From assembly GCA_903837595.1 (NCBI GenBank), contig CAILVI010000267.1, positions 1 to 64,000 of the forward strand: 64,000 nucleotides of DNA. The letters run 5' to 3'. Origin of the DNA: an uncultured Thiodictyon sp. (lineage in GTDB: Bacteria > Pseudomonadota > Gammaproteobacteria > Chromatiales > Chromatiaceae). Shown piece after piece: positions 45,400-55,502 of this stretch; the stretch's first letter is position 1; each line of letters starts with the position of its first letter. A program made the position numbers and the translations under genes. Under the pieces are notes generated by a model that saw nothing but the letters and a program-made list of their open reading frames with translations, made no database searches and was not told where the DNA came from.

Positions 45400-46254
45400 T
45401 CAGGGCAAGTGCGAGCGTAACCCCTGAATGATCGGCAGATAGTCCGGGTGCTCCTGATCGATGCCGCCATGCCGGACCAGGAAGTCGATCACCACCAGGT
45501 TGCAGTTGAGTTTGAACTCCTCGGTGTTCCGGACCAATTCTGCCACCGCTGCCAACGGCAGGCGGGTGAATGACTCCACCTCCCCGTCGGTGCAGCGCGG
45601 CACGAAGTCCGCCGGTAGTTCCAGGTCGTAACAGAACATCACGTCCGGCTTCAGCCCGTCGCGGGCCTCCCGGCAGTAGGTCACGGCGCCCACGGCTACG
45701 GCCTGATCCGCGAGCGCGGGGCCGATGTCGGCCTCCTCGCGGCACTCCTTGCGCAGGTTCTCGCGCAGCCCGACCCCGTGGGGCAGGCCGCCGGCCACCA
45801 GGTTATCCAGGCACAGTGGATAGACGCGACGGTCGGCCGAGCGACGGCCGATCCACAGCTCAATCCCGCGCGCCGTGCGCACGAAGCCGTTGAGGTGCTG
45901 ACCGAAGGCGCGCACCCCGAACCAGGGGGCGGCGGTGCGGTCGATCAGGCAGCGGGCCTGGTCACGGCGACCCGGGGTCACGGCGTAGCGCTCGCCATGC
46001 AGGTGGGCGATCAGGCCCTCAGCGACCAGGGTCTCAACCACTCCCGCCAGGCACTGCGAGCGCGCCGCGAACCCGGCCGGGGCACCGACCCAGTCGACCC
46101 GATCGGCGTCCACGCGAAACTGGTCGGGCCAGCGCCGCAGCTCGGCCGCAAAGACCGGCCGCAGCGAGCCGATGCGCTCACGGGCCAGGGTCCAGGGCAG
46201 AAAGCCGGCCGGGTCCCAGGCGTTGCAGGCGCGGACCTTCTCGAGATAACTCAT
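45400..46254 (-). CDS. Nudix hydrolase with DUF4743 N-terminal domain
   Basis: A 284-residue protein resembling the DUF4743-Nudix family related to eukaryotic thiamine-pyrophosphokinase-associated Nudix enzymes. The N-terminal ~110 residues include FLPWTLARERIGSLRP. The Nudix box appears as GGLPHGVGLRENLRKECREEADIG, in which the REUxEE core is KECREE. Later PDVMFCYDLELPADFVP and DGEVESFTRLPL are typical. It may clean up damaged thiamine diphosphate, by analogy only. The start overlaps the mazG stop by 4 bases. Confidence 0.88.
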   Translation of the reverse strand: MSYLEKVRACNAWDPAGFLPWTLARERIGSLRPVFAAELRRWPDQFRVDADRVDWVGAPAGFAARSQCLAGVVETLVAEGLIAHLHGERYAVTPGRRDQARCLIDRTAAPWFGVRAFGQHLNGFVRTARGIELWIGRRSADRRVYPLCLDNLVAGGLPHGVGLRENLRKECREEADIGPALADQAVAVGAVTYCREARDGLKPDVMFCYDLELPADFVPRCTDGEVESFTRLPLAAVAELVRNTEEFKLNCNLVVIDFLVRHGGIDQEHPDYLPIIQGLRSHLP

Positions 46255-47057
46255 GATCCATCCGCCTTGGCGTCTTCCCACAGGCGCTCCATCTGCGCAC
46301 GCACGGCCGGTCCCGGCTGCAACCCCTGGGCGGCGAGCCCCGTCTCGATCCGCGCGAAGCGCCGTTCAAACCGATGGTTCGCGGCGCGCAGGGCCTGCTC
46401 GGCATCCACCCCCAGATGCCGCGCCAGATTGACGCAGGAGAACAGCAGGTCGCCGATCTCATGCACGCGCGCGGTGGGGTCGACGTGTTCGGCGAGCGTC
46501 TCACGGCACTCGTCCAACTCCTCCTGCACCTTGTCGAGTACCCCGGCGATGGCGTCCCAGTCGAAGCCCACCCGGGCCGCCCGCCGCTGGAGCTTTTCGG
46601 CACGGACCAGGGCGGGCAGCGCTTGGGCGACCCCGGCCAGGACGCCGACGGGGGCGCCGACCGCCCCCGGGTCGCCCGCCCGTTCTCGGGCCTTCTCGCG
46701 CTCCCAGTGGGCACGTACCGCCGTGGTGTCCGCGAGTGCCGCATCCGCGAAGACGTGCGGGTGCCGGCGGACCATCTTGTCGCAGATGGCCCGTACCACG
46801 TCCGGGAAGGCGAAGGCCCCCTGCTCTTGCGCCATGCGGGCATGGAAGACCACCTGGAACAGCAGGTCCCCTAACTCGTCGCGCAGGTCGGTGAGTGAGC
46901 CGGACTCGATCGCCTCCGCCACCTCGTAGGCCTCCTCCAGCGTGAAGGGCAGGACGGTGCTGAAGGTCTGGGCCAGGTCCCAGGGACAACCGCCCGCCGG
47001 GTCGCGCAGGCGGGCCATGATGGTCAACAACTCGTCGATGGTGGTCTTGTCGGGCAT
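46251..47057 (-). CDS. mazG: Nucleoside triphosphate pyrophosphohydrolase MazG
   Basis: A 268-residue enzyme with two all-alpha MazG repeats that hydrolyse NTPs to NMP and pyrophosphate and can affect ppGpp levels. The first repeat has GGCPWDLAQTF, EEAYEVAEAI and LRDELGDLLFQVVFHA; the second has VQEELDECRETLAEH and HEIGDLLFSCVNLARHL. These EExxE...ExxD motifs bind magnesium. It overlaps the Nudix gene, an apt house-cleaning pair. Confidence 0.96.
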   Translation of the reverse strand: MPDKTTIDELLTIMARLRDPAGGCPWDLAQTFSTVLPFTLEEAYEVAEAIESGSLTDLRDELGDLLFQVVFHARMAQEQGAFAFPDVVRAICDKMVRRHPHVFADAALADTTAVRAHWEREKARERAGDPGAVGAPVGVLAGVAQALPALVRAEKLQRRAARVGFDWDAIAGVLDKVQEELDECRETLAEHVDPTARVHEIGDLLFSCVNLARHLGVDAEQALRAANHRFERRFARIETGLAAQGLQPGPAVRAQMERLWEDAKADGS

Positions 47058-47118
47058 GGGCTTAGCTGATTCGAGGGCCTATCGTGGATCGCAGGGACGC
47101 GCCGGAACTGAAGTTCCA

Positions 47119-47307
47119 TCAGCGCCGTATCGGCGGCGGCAGCGGTTCGGCCGTGCTGAGGCTATCGGCCCACGCCTGCACCGCCTGGTGGTCGATGACT
47201 TGGCCAGCGTCCACCTCGGCCAACGCTTCGCGGGTCAGACGGCTGCGCTCCTGTTCCTGGTCGACCTTCTCCGCCAGCAAGATCGGAACCTGTGCGGTCA
47301 GCGCCAT
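47119..47307 (-). CDS. Antitoxin-like small protein, orphan
   Basis: A 62-residue acidic protein. The stretch LTREALAEVDAGQVIDHQAVQAWADSL resembles the C-terminal toxin-binding part of type II antitoxins of the CopG/RelB-like sort (ALADVDAGRVVDHEAV-type). The N-terminal helix EKVDQEQERSRL could be a ribbon-helix-helix remnant. No toxin gene is next to it: the next gene downstream is mazG, 61 bases away. It may be a solitary antitoxin or a regulator. Confidence 0.55.
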   Translation of the reverse strand: MALTAQVPILLAEKVDQEQERSRLTREALAEVDAGQVIDHQAVQAWADSLSTAEPLPPPIRR

Positions 47308-47465
47308 GGTCTTTGCCCTCTTACCAATTCCCTCAAATCATAGTGATTAAGAACGATTGATACAACAGAAGGTGCCGTCGGCCATGCGGGAGGCGCGAAC
47401 GCCCCGCCTTTTCCGGCTTCCTGTTAGGATATGCGGCTTCGCCGAGCATCTGAGTATTTAAAACC

Positions 47466-48391
<926 letters not shown>

Positions 48392-48395
<4 letters not shown>

Positions 48396-49201
48396 ACGCA
48401 GGCGGTACCCTCGCGGGGCTCGGGGTCCTGGTGACCCGGCCCCAGGCGCAGGCCGCGGGTCTGTGCCGGCTGATCGAGTCCGCCGGCGGTCGGGCGCTGC
48501 CCTTCCCGACCATGGAGATCCAGCCGGTCGCCGACCCCGCGCCGGCGCGCGCGCTGCTCGCCCAGGACTGGGACCTGATGGTCTTCACCAGCCGCAACGC
48601 GGTGGACCTGGCCCTGGCACTGGGGTGCGACGCGACCTGGCCGCGGGTGGCCCGGCTGGCGGCGATCGGGCGCGCCACCGCGGCCGCCTTGAGCGCCGCT
48701 GGGCGCGCCCCCGACCTGGTCCCGCCCGAGCGCTTCGACAGTGAGGCACTGACGGCCATGCCCGAGTTGGCCGCCATGGCCGGCCGGCGGGTGCTGATCG
48801 TGCGCGGGGAGGGCGGGCGCGCGCTGCTCGGGGAGGTGCTCAGTGAGCGCGGCGCACTGGTCGAGTTCGCCGAGGTCTACCGACGGGTGCGCCCGACCGT
48901 CGACCCAGGCCCCTTGCTTGAACAGTGGCCGACGCAGGTGGGCCTGGCCATCGCCACCAGTGACGAGGTGCTGCTCAATCTGGTCGAGATGCTGGGCGCC
49001 GCCGGGCGCGACCTGCTGCTTGCTACCCCGCTGGTGGTGATCAGTGAGCGCACCGCGACGACCGCGCAGGGCTTGGGCTTTCGCCGGGTGCGGGTGGCCG
49101 AGCGCGCCGAGGACCAGGCGATCGTGACGGCCTTGGGCGCGCTGGCGGGGGAGGCCGGCCGCGGTGAGCCTGTGAAGGTATTCGGAGCGTCTCCGACGTA
49201 G
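48392..49201 (+). CDS. hemD: Uroporphyrinogen-III synthase
   Basis: A 269-residue enzyme that cyclises hydroxymethylbilane. Family conservation is low but the gene follows hemC with an ATGA overlap and has [48 protein letters not shown] and VYRRVRP in the right order. The last codons and stop (TAG at 49199-49201) run into an intergenic repeat, so the C-terminal few residues may have been altered by insertion of that element. Confidence 0.94.
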
Positions 49202-49302
49202 CCCGGATGAAGCGCAGCGGAATCCGGGGGGGGCGCAGACACGCAAGGAATCAGTGGCTTGCAGCGGCGACCCGGATTCCGCTGCGCTCCATCCAGGCTA
49301 CG
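49197..49302. repeat. Inverted repeat of the CGTAGCCCGGATGAAGCGCAG family
   Basis: Left arm 49197-49228 and right arm 49271-49302 are 32-base complements with two mismatches. Such CGTAGCCCGGAT...GGAATCCGGG elements are common between genes in proteobacteria. The left arm supplies the hemD stop codon. It separates the haem genes from the hsd locus, whose hsdR stop is 150 bases away. Confidence 0.85.
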
Positions 49303-49454
49303 GGACTACGGTGTACTCGGGTACCTCGGCGGCGGTCAGCATAGGCGAAGTCTAATCCAGCGGAGTTCAATGGTCGCCCTTCGCGTAGGCCAACACCGGG
49401 GCGCTGTGATCCAGGTCACCCGGGGCTTGGTGCTGCCCTGGGAACCGGCGGCAG

Positions 49455-52400
49455 TCAATGCGCTTCATCTTTTTCCCGTACACGGCGAAAGACCTCCCGC
49501 GCCAAGTGATCCTGTGCCGCGGAGCGGAACTCGGCGTCGGTCATCACCCGGGAGAAGATCTCCTCGTTGCCCTCCATTCGGGCGATGAACAGTTCATCCA
49601 GCATGCGATCAAAATAGGACGCGAAGTTCGCGAAGTTGTTGGCACGGGCCGCTTCCGCGATGTGCTCATTGTCTTCCGCCGACGCCCGTATCTGGTCGAA
49701 GAACAGTTGATCCGCCACGGTAAAGTCGGTGCCGAAACGCTCGTTGAGGAGATCGATCAGGCTCGATAGGGCAACCGCCTCATCTTTGACCCCACCAGTG
49801 CCCACATCGGTCGGCCCCTTCAGTGGATAGGCCTCGCCCGGCGCGAGGTTGATGGAGCCCTCGGTCATCTGTTGGAGCCGGAAGAACCGCAGCGCCACCT
49901 CATCATCGAGAGCGAAACCCTGACCATCACCCGGCGGCGGGAGCTTTGCCAGCAGGTTCCGCACGAAGGCGTAGAGCCGTTCGAGGTCGCTATCCTGGTA
50001 AGGGATGATCTGCGACAGAAAGCCATAGAGATTGCGATAGGCCGTCAACTGGCCGCGAAACGTCTCGCGTTCATCTTCCTCCCGCTCCTGGAAGCGCTGC
50101 ACGACGGCATCGAGCACGGCGTTCATCACCCGATGATCGCTCGCCGAGTGGTCGCGCTTGGCGCGATACCAGACCTTGGCGAAGGCGGTCACGTCCGCGG
50201 GTGTGAAGATCGCCCATTCGAGCAGGCGGTGTTGCAGCTCGGAGAGTCGCTGGGGATCGGCGTTCTCGCCGACGGGCGTCGTCTCATAATAGGGCTTGAA
50301 CGCCTGGTAGATGTCGTCCTCCTCGTTGACGAAATCGAGCACGAAGGTGCGCGACTTGCCGGGCGCGATGCGGTTGAGCCGCGAGAGGGTCTGTACCGCC
50401 TGCACGCCGGCGAGCCGCTTCACCACATACATGGTCTGCAACAGGGGCTGATCGAAGCCGGTCTGATACTTCTCCGCCACCAAGAGCACCCGGTAATCGT
50501 CGCGCTCGAAGGCCTCCGGCAGCGCGCTCTCAGAAAGACCGCCGTTCATCGAGACCTCAGTGTAGGACGCGCCGGGGTCATCCGGGTCTTCGACCGTGCC
50601 CGAGAAGGCCACCAGCGAGCGAATGCCGGTGTAGCCCTGATCCTTGATGTAACGGTCAAAGGCCAGCTTGTACTTCACGGCGGCCAGGCGGGAGCCCGTG
50701 ACCACCATCGCCTTCGCCCGCCCGCCCAGCTCGTGCATCACGTAGAGCCGGAAATGCTCGACGATGACGGTCACCACCTGCTCGATATTGACTGGATGCA
50801 GCTCCAGGTAGCGTGTCAAGGCCTTCGCGGCCTTCTTGCGCGGTACATTGGGGTCGTCCTCGATCTGTTTGATCAGGCCGAAGAACCGCTTGTAGGTGCT
50901 GTAGTTGGCGAGCACATCCATGATGAAGCCTTCCTCGATGGCCTGGCGCATGCTGTATTCGTGGAAGGGTGAGGCGCCGGAGGGGCCCGGCTCATCGAAC
51001 AGGGCCTTGGTCTTGAACTTCGGTGTGGCAGTGAAGGCAAAGAAGCTCAAGTTGGGCTGCCTGGCCCGCTTCAGCGCATCGCGGAGCACCGCCGCCTTCG
51101 TCTCATCGGAGAGGTCGCGGTCCTCCTCGTCGGAGAGCTGGGCGGCAATCGCCGCCTCGATCCCTTCCTGGTTCAGCATGCCCCGCAGTGCCGTCGCGGT
51201 CTCTCCGCTCTGGGACGAGTGCGCCTCATCGACGATGACGGCGAAGCGTTTGCCCGCCGTATCGATCTGGACGCCCGCGCCCTTCTTCTCCAGCGTCGAC
51301 AGCGCCCGGGCGATGAAGGGGAACTTCTGAATGGTCGTGATGACGATGGGCGTGCCCTGGGAGAGTGCACGGGCGAGCTGCTGGGTGTCCTCGTCGATCT
51401 TCTCGACCACACCGGTCTTGTGCTCGAATTGGTAGATGGTCGCCTGCAACTGTTGATCGAGCACCCGCCGGTCGGTGACGACGATGACCGAGTGAAAAAC
51501 CTTCTGATCCTGGGCATCGTGCAGGCTGGCCAACCGATGCGCGAGCCAGGCAATAAAGTTCGACTTGCCGGAGCCGGCCGAGTGCTGGACGAGATAGTTC
51601 CGGCCCGCCCCATGGGCCTTGGCGTGGGCGGCGAGCTGGCGAACCCCGTCGAGCTGGTGATAGCGCGGGAAGATCATCATCTCCCTGCGCACGGTGCGTA
51701 CGCCCTTGCTCGTCGTGACCTGGCGCTCCTTCACCTCCAGATGCATGAAGCGTTGCAGGATCTCCAGCAGGCTGTTTGCCTCAAGCACCTCGTCCCACAG
51801 GTAATGGGTCTTCCAGTTGCCCGCCACCGGCGGGTTGCCCGCCCCGTGATTGTTCCCCCGATTGAAGGGCAGGAAATGAGTCTCCTTGCCATTAAGCCGT
51901 GTGGTCATCCACACCTCGTCCGGGTCCACGGCGAAGTGAACCAGGGCGCGTTTCTTGAATGCGAAGAGCAGATCGCGCTCATCCCGCTGGTGCGCGTATT
52001 GATGCATGGCATCGGCGGCGCGCTCCCCGGTGAGCGGGTTCTTGAGCTCGCAGGTGACGACGGGGATGCCGTTGACGGCCAGGGTCACGTCGATGATGCA
52101 GCGGCGGTGCTGCCCATCCGCCCGCTTCAGCACCGAGGTAAAGGCGACCTGGCGGGTGATGGTCAGCCGGTTCTTGGCGTAGCTCGCCGCCGCCTCGGGG
52201 TTCATCGCGGTGTTCGGCCGGAAATAGGCCAGCCGCAGGGTCTTGCCGTAGCACTTGAAACCGTGTCGCAGGACGTGGAGCGTGCCCTTGAGTTCCAGTT
52301 CTTTGGCCAGGCTGTCGAGCACGGTCGCGGCGGTCTTGCCTCCGAGCAACGACTCCAGCGCCGCCCACTTGGCCGGCTGGCTGTCTTTAAGGAAGCCGGT

Positions 52401-52526
52401 GACATCGTCCGGGAAAAGGGCGAGCGCTTCGTCATAGGCGGTCGGACTGCGCGTCTGATAGCCGCCAGTGCTGGTCAGACCGGCCTCGATCGCTGTCTCG
52501 AAATCGCGTTCTGTGTGGGCGGACAT
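49455..52526 (-). CDS. hsdR: Type I restriction enzyme subunit R
   Basis: A 1023-residue motor-nuclease subunit. The N-terminal nuclease domain has the PD-(D/E)xK-like RCIIDVTLAVNGIPVVTCELKNPLTG. The translocase has Walker A HSAGSGKSNFIAWLAHRL, motif II VIVDEAHSSQSG, motif III FFAFTATPKFKT and motif VI VQTLSRLNRIAPGKSRTFVLDFV. With HsdM and HsdS it would cut DNA lacking the cognate methylation. ATG at 52526 is chosen over a TTG five codons upstream. It is separated from hsdS by ~490 bases carrying an antitoxin relic on the other strand. Confidence 0.95.
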   Translation of the reverse strand: MSAHTERDFETAIEAGLTSTGGYQTRSPTAYDEALALFPDDVTGFLKDSQPAKWAALESLLGGKTAATVLDSLAKELELKGTLHVLRHGFKCYGKTLRLAYFRPNTAMNPEAAASYAKNRLTITRQVAFTSVLKRADGQHRRCIIDVTLAVNGIPVVTCELKNPLTGERAADAMHQYAHQRDERDLLFAFKKRALVHFAVDPDEVWMTTRLNGKETHFLPFNRGNNHGAGNPPVAGNWKTHYLWDEVLEANSLLEILQRFMHLEVKERQVTTSKGVRTVRREMMIFPRYHQLDGVRQLAAHAKAHGAGRNYLVQHSAGSGKSNFIAWLAHRLASLHDAQDQKVFHSVIVVTDRRVLDQQLQATIYQFEHKTGVVEKIDEDTQQLARALSQGTPIVITTIQKFPFIARALSTLEKKGAGVQIDTAGKRFAVIVDEAHSSQSGETATALRGMLNQEGIEAAIAAQLSDEEDRDLSDETKAAVLRDALKRARQPNLSFFAFTATPKFKTKALFDEPGPSGASPFHEYSMRQAIEEGFIMDVLANYSTYKRFFGLIKQIEDDPNVPRKKAAKALTRYLELHPVNIEQVVTVIVEHFRLYVMHELGGRAKAMVVTGSRLAAVKYKLAFDRYIKDQGYTGIRSLVAFSGTVEDPDDPGASYTEVSMNGGLSESALPEAFERDDYRVLLVAEKYQTGFDQPLLQTMYVVKRLAGVQAVQTLSRLNRIAPGKSRTFVLDFVNEEDDIYQAFKPYYETTPVGENADPQRLSELQHRLLEWAIFTPADVTAFAKVWYRAKRDHSASDHRVMNAVLDAVVQRFQEREEDERETFRGQLTAYRNLYGFLSQIIPYQDSDLERLYAFVRNLLAKLPPPGDGQGFALDDEVALRFFRLQQMTEGSINLAPGEAYPLKGPTDVGTGGVKDEAVALSSLIDLLNERFGTDFTVADQLFFDQIRASAEDNEHIAEAARANNFANFASYFDRMLDELFIARMEGNEEIFSRVMTDAEFRSAAQDHLAREVFRRVREKDEAH

Positions 52527-52679
52527 GCCGAGTTTCCCCAAGTGTGTTCATCAATGATAACTTGGCCGCATGGGGGCCATCGTGTCTGGGACCGCGCGCG
52601 CTCCCCTCCCGCGTAGCAAACTTGCCCTCATGTAACCGTTCGATTACGATTACCCTATGGTCACGATGAGGACTGAGCG

Positions 52680-52982
52680 ATGAGCGAGAAGATCCGCATT
52701 GCCGATTTGCCCGAATTCGACATCACCGAACACCTGGAAGACGACCAGGCCATCGCCGAGTATCTGACTATCGTGCTGGAAGAGAACGACCCGGCGGCCT
52801 TCGCACAGGCACTCGGAACCGCTGCCCGCGCGCGCGGCATGACCGAGATCGCCAAGGCGAGCGGGATCGCGCGCGAAGCCCTCTAGGCCCTGCGCGCCGA
52901 CGCACAGCCGCGTTTCGATACTATCAACCGCGTCTGTCATGCGCTGGGCGTCAAGCTGGTGGCTCAACCGATCGAGACGTGA
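52680..52982 (+). pseudogene. HTH antitoxin (HigA-like addiction-module antidote) with internal stop
   Basis: A 100-codon frame interrupted by one stop (TAG, 52884-52886). The first 68 residues, MSEKIRIADLPEFDITEHL then DDQAIAEYLTIVLEENDPAAF, and GMTEIAKASGIAREAL, match the addiction-module antidote family. After the stop the same frame continues ALRADAQPRFDTINRVCHALGVKLVAQPI, the family C-terminus. Family members read AREALYKALR, so loss of three bases from TACAAG would give this TAG. No toxin gene is upstream. It lies opposite in strand between hsdS and hsdR. Confidence 0.82.
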
Positions 52983-53014
52983 CGCGGGACGGCAGATGAT
53001 GGGGGCATCAAGGG

Positions 53015-54283
53015 TCATCGCAGATCCGCAAGCTGCCCTGTGACGACTGCCGTGATCAGAGCACTACGGAACTCGGCTAGAAGCGTAATCGTGCGATCGA
53101 TCTTATCCATTTGCTCGGACATTTGTCCAAGCTCCAAGCCAAGAGCGGCAAGTATCCGAGCGATCTCATCTCTTGGCGGCAGCGGAATCGGAAGATCGGC
53201 GACGACAGTCCTCGAAATTGAAGCGAGATTCGTGGATTGAACAGCACGCCTGAAGAAGTGGAACTTCGCATACGCGGCTTCCGTGCATCGCGCGACCCAT
53301 TCTGGATCTAGCGCATTTAGTCTCACGGCAAAGACGTGATTTTGATGCAAGCAGGGAAAAATTTGACGTCTCCAAACCGCCCCTCGCCCAAGTTTGTCAT
53401 TGTCCCCGCCTTCGTTCATTAGGATGTCGCCATTCTCAAGAGCGTACTTCTGGACGTCATTAGCTCTGACTTCAATCTCTGCGATCTCGTTCAAGTCCAA
53501 CCAACCGTCTTGGACGTTCGCGACCCGAAGGTATGGCAACACCACCGTTTCCTCGTTCGAGTAGGACTTGCCCTTGGTGATGCCGGAACGAACTTGGCCA
53601 AGCCGCTTCAATGGTACCGGCTCCCAATGCGCGGGGATGTCGCCGAGCCAGTCGATGCCCGAGGGTTTCATGGGGGCGTCGGGGTTGAGGCCCTTGGTGA
53701 CGGCGCGGGTGATGAGTGCCTGGCGCTTCTCGGCCAGCCGGTCTAGCAGCGCGCGCTTCTTCTCGATCAGGCCGTCGATCCGCGCGGTCTTCTCATCCAG
53801 AAATCGTGCAATCCTCTGTTGCGTGTCGAGCGAGGGCTTCGGCACCATGAAGTTCGCATAGCGCTCCGCGCTGACGTTTTGGATTGTCGATTGAATGAGG
53901 TTTGAGTCGATATCAGCCCAATAACGTGTGCTCTGAAGATACCAGTAGATATACCGCGCATCGAATTCTGCTGAGCTGCGCAGTCGGATCAAATAACCTG
54001 CAAAGCACGCTCTACCCCAGTCCTCTTTATAGATTAGAGACTTGCCAACCGTAGCGCCGCTGCGAGCCAATAGAATATCGCCTTCCTGAAGCAGGTAAGG
54101 CTCTGCAACGCTGGGTGGGAGGGAACGAAATGTCTCTTCCCGCAATAGACCGTTGGAATCAACATCCGTGATCCGGACAAAACGAGGCCAATCGGGATCA
54201 TCAAACTCAGCTGCGGCGTTGGCGCCGTATTTGAGCGATTCGGTTGACGTGAACTTTAGACGGATTTCGCCAAAGACGCTCAT
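53015..54283 (-). CDS. hsdS: Type I restriction-modification specificity subunit S
   Basis: A 422-residue DNA-recognition subunit with two target-recognition domains. The first TRD ends with SLDTQQRIARFLDEKTARIDGLIEKKRALLDRLAEKRQALI, the central conserved helix. The second begins SGIDWLGDIPAHWEPVPLKRLGQV and ends PRDEIARILAALGLELGQMSEQMDKI. The target would be bipartite; its sequence cannot be read from the protein. Its ATG overlaps the stop of a 46-codon frame copied from the hsdM end. Confidence 0.94.
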   Translation of the reverse strand: MSVFGEIRLKFTSTESLKYGANAAAEFDDPDWPRFVRITDVDSNGLLREETFRSLPPSVAEPYLLQEGDILLARSGATVGKSLIYKEDWGRACFAGYLIRLRSSAEFDARYIYWYLQSTRYWADIDSNLIQSTIQNVSAERYANFMVPKPSLDTQQRIARFLDEKTARIDGLIEKKRALLDRLAEKRQALITRAVTKGLNPDAPMKPSGIDWLGDIPAHWEPVPLKRLGQVRSGITKGKSYSNEETVVLPYLRVANVQDGWLDLNEIAEIEVRANDVQKYALENGDILMNEGGDNDKLGRGAVWRRQIFPCLHQNHVFAVRLNALDPEWVARCTEAAYAKFHFFRRAVQSTNLASISRTVVADLPIPLPPRDEIARILAALGLELGQMSEQMDKIDRTITLLAEFRSALITAVVTGQLADLR

Positions 54284-54420
54284 GTGATGAGCCCCTTCAG
54301 CAACCCGGCAATCTTCCCTTCAAGCGTCGTAATGTCCGTCTCGATCTGATCGAGCGGGCGCGGCGGTTTATAGACATCGAAATGCCGGTTGATCGGGACT
54401 TCGGAGTGAACATTGGTCAT
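54280..54420 (-). CDS. 46-residue duplicate of the HsdM C-terminal tail
   Basis: A small frame linking rhuM and hsdS: its ATG overlaps the rhuM stop and its TGA overlaps the hsdS ATG. Residues VPINRHFDVYKPPRPLDQIE and the end GKIAGLLKGLIT repeat the last ~40 residues of HsdM (EIPINRHFYVYKPPRPLDRI, GEIAGLLKGLIA). At DNA level, 54280-54403 matches 55499-55622 without gaps, about 85% identical over 124 bases. It may be a translated coupling peptide or a scar of rhuM insertion. Confidence 0.7.
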   Translation of the reverse strand: MTNVHSEVPINRHFDVYKPPRPLDQIETDITTLEGKIAGLLKGLIT

Positions 54421-55502
54421 GCCTGCCCCTCTCCACCTTGGCCTTTGCCTGCGGACTTCTGCGCCGGTTGCTTCCGCGCGGCACCGAGCAGTTCTGCCGA
54501 CGCCTTCAAATCCTCGATATAGCGGGCTTCGGCCTCGGCCTCAGCGGCGAGGCGGCGGCGCTCGGCGAAGGCATCGTATTCCCGGTTGGCGTGGTCGAGT
54601 GCGTCCTGGTGGCTGATGCGACCCGCGCCCTGGAGCACGGGCAATTCGGTATCGTGCAGGAACTTGTCGAGAAAGCCCTCCCAATCGCCCATGCGGATGT
54701 CCTGCCGACGCTGGGCGCGGAATTCGGCCTGATCGAGGAACATGACGGTAATCCGGTTGAGGGTGTCGATTTCCTGGCTGTCGAGGTAGTTCTTGGCGGT
54801 GCCGACATCGCGCTTTAGTAATTGGCGCCCTTTCCAGTTGGTCGCTCCCATGTTGGGCTTTTCGGCAATGGCCCGCTCGTAAACGATCTCGGCCGCTGTC
54901 AGGCCGGTGGCGGCGAAGTGCATCTTGTTCTGCACGGCGGCAAAAAAGCGCTGGGTTTCGCGCTCGCCTTCGCGGTAATCGCTGGCGAGGGCGAAGATGT
55001 CGCGGATACGCTGGTAGACTCGGGCCTCGCTGGCGCGGATGTCGCGGATGCGGGCAAGGAGTTCATCGAAATAATCCACTGGGCCGGCGGTGCCTTTGAG
55101 CCGCTCGTCATCGAGCGTGAAGCCCTTGACCAGGTATTCGCTGAGGCGCGCGGTGGCCCACTGCCGGAACTGAGTGCCGCGGGTGGAGCGCACACGGTAG
55201 CCGAGGGCGATGATCATCTCCAGGTTGTAATGGTCGAGGAGACGCTTGATCTGTCTCTTGCCTTCGGTCTGAACAATTAAGTATTTCTTAAGAGTTGCCT
55301 CTGGCCGCAGCTCTTCCTCTTCGTAAATGGCTGTTATATGTTGGTTTATGTTGGGGACCGAGGTGCCGTAGAGCTCGGCGATCTGGCGCTGGGTCAGCCA
55401 GACGGTGTCGCCTTCGAGCAGGACACGAATCGGCGCGGCGGCATCGTCTGCACGGTAGATCAGCAGGCTGCCCCCCGGATTTTCTTGCTCTTGCCCGCTC
55501 AT
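54417..55502 (-). CDS. RhuM family protein (virulence RhuM-like)
   Basis: A 361-residue protein of the RhuM family. N-terminal KilA/BRO-like stretch reads GDTVWLTQRQIAELYGTSVPNINQHITAIYEEEEL. The core is LDHYNLEMIIALGYRVRSTRGTQFRQWATARLSEYLVKGF, the family signature. The C-terminal half has NKMHFAATGLTAAEIVYERA and a charged Ala/Lys-rich tail. RhuM genes are often found inside type I restriction operons; the molecular function is unknown. ATGA overlaps join it to hsdM upstream and to the 46-codon frame downstream. Confidence 0.93.
   Translation of the reverse strand: MSGQEQENPGGSLLIYRADDAAAPIRVLLEGDTVWLTQRQIAELYGTSVPNINQHITAIYEEEELRPEATLKKYLIVQTEGKRQIKRLLDHYNLEMIIALGYRVRSTRGTQFRQWATARLSEYLVKGFTLDDERLKGTAGPVDYFDELLARIRDIRASEARVYQRIRDIFALASDYREGERETQRFFAAVQNKMHFAATGLTAAEIVYERAIAEKPNMGATNWKGRQLLKRDVGTAKNYLDSQEIDTLNRITVMFLDQAEFRAQRRQDIRMGDWEGFLDKFLHDTELPVLQGAGRISHQDALDHANREYDAFAERRRLAAEAEAEARYIEDLKASAELLGAARKQPAQKSAGKGQGGEGQA

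Noticed and set aside
52650..53018. Minus-strand 122-codon frame between hsdS and hsdR
   Set aside because: The plus strand carries a recognisable antitoxin sequence; the minus frame has no family features.
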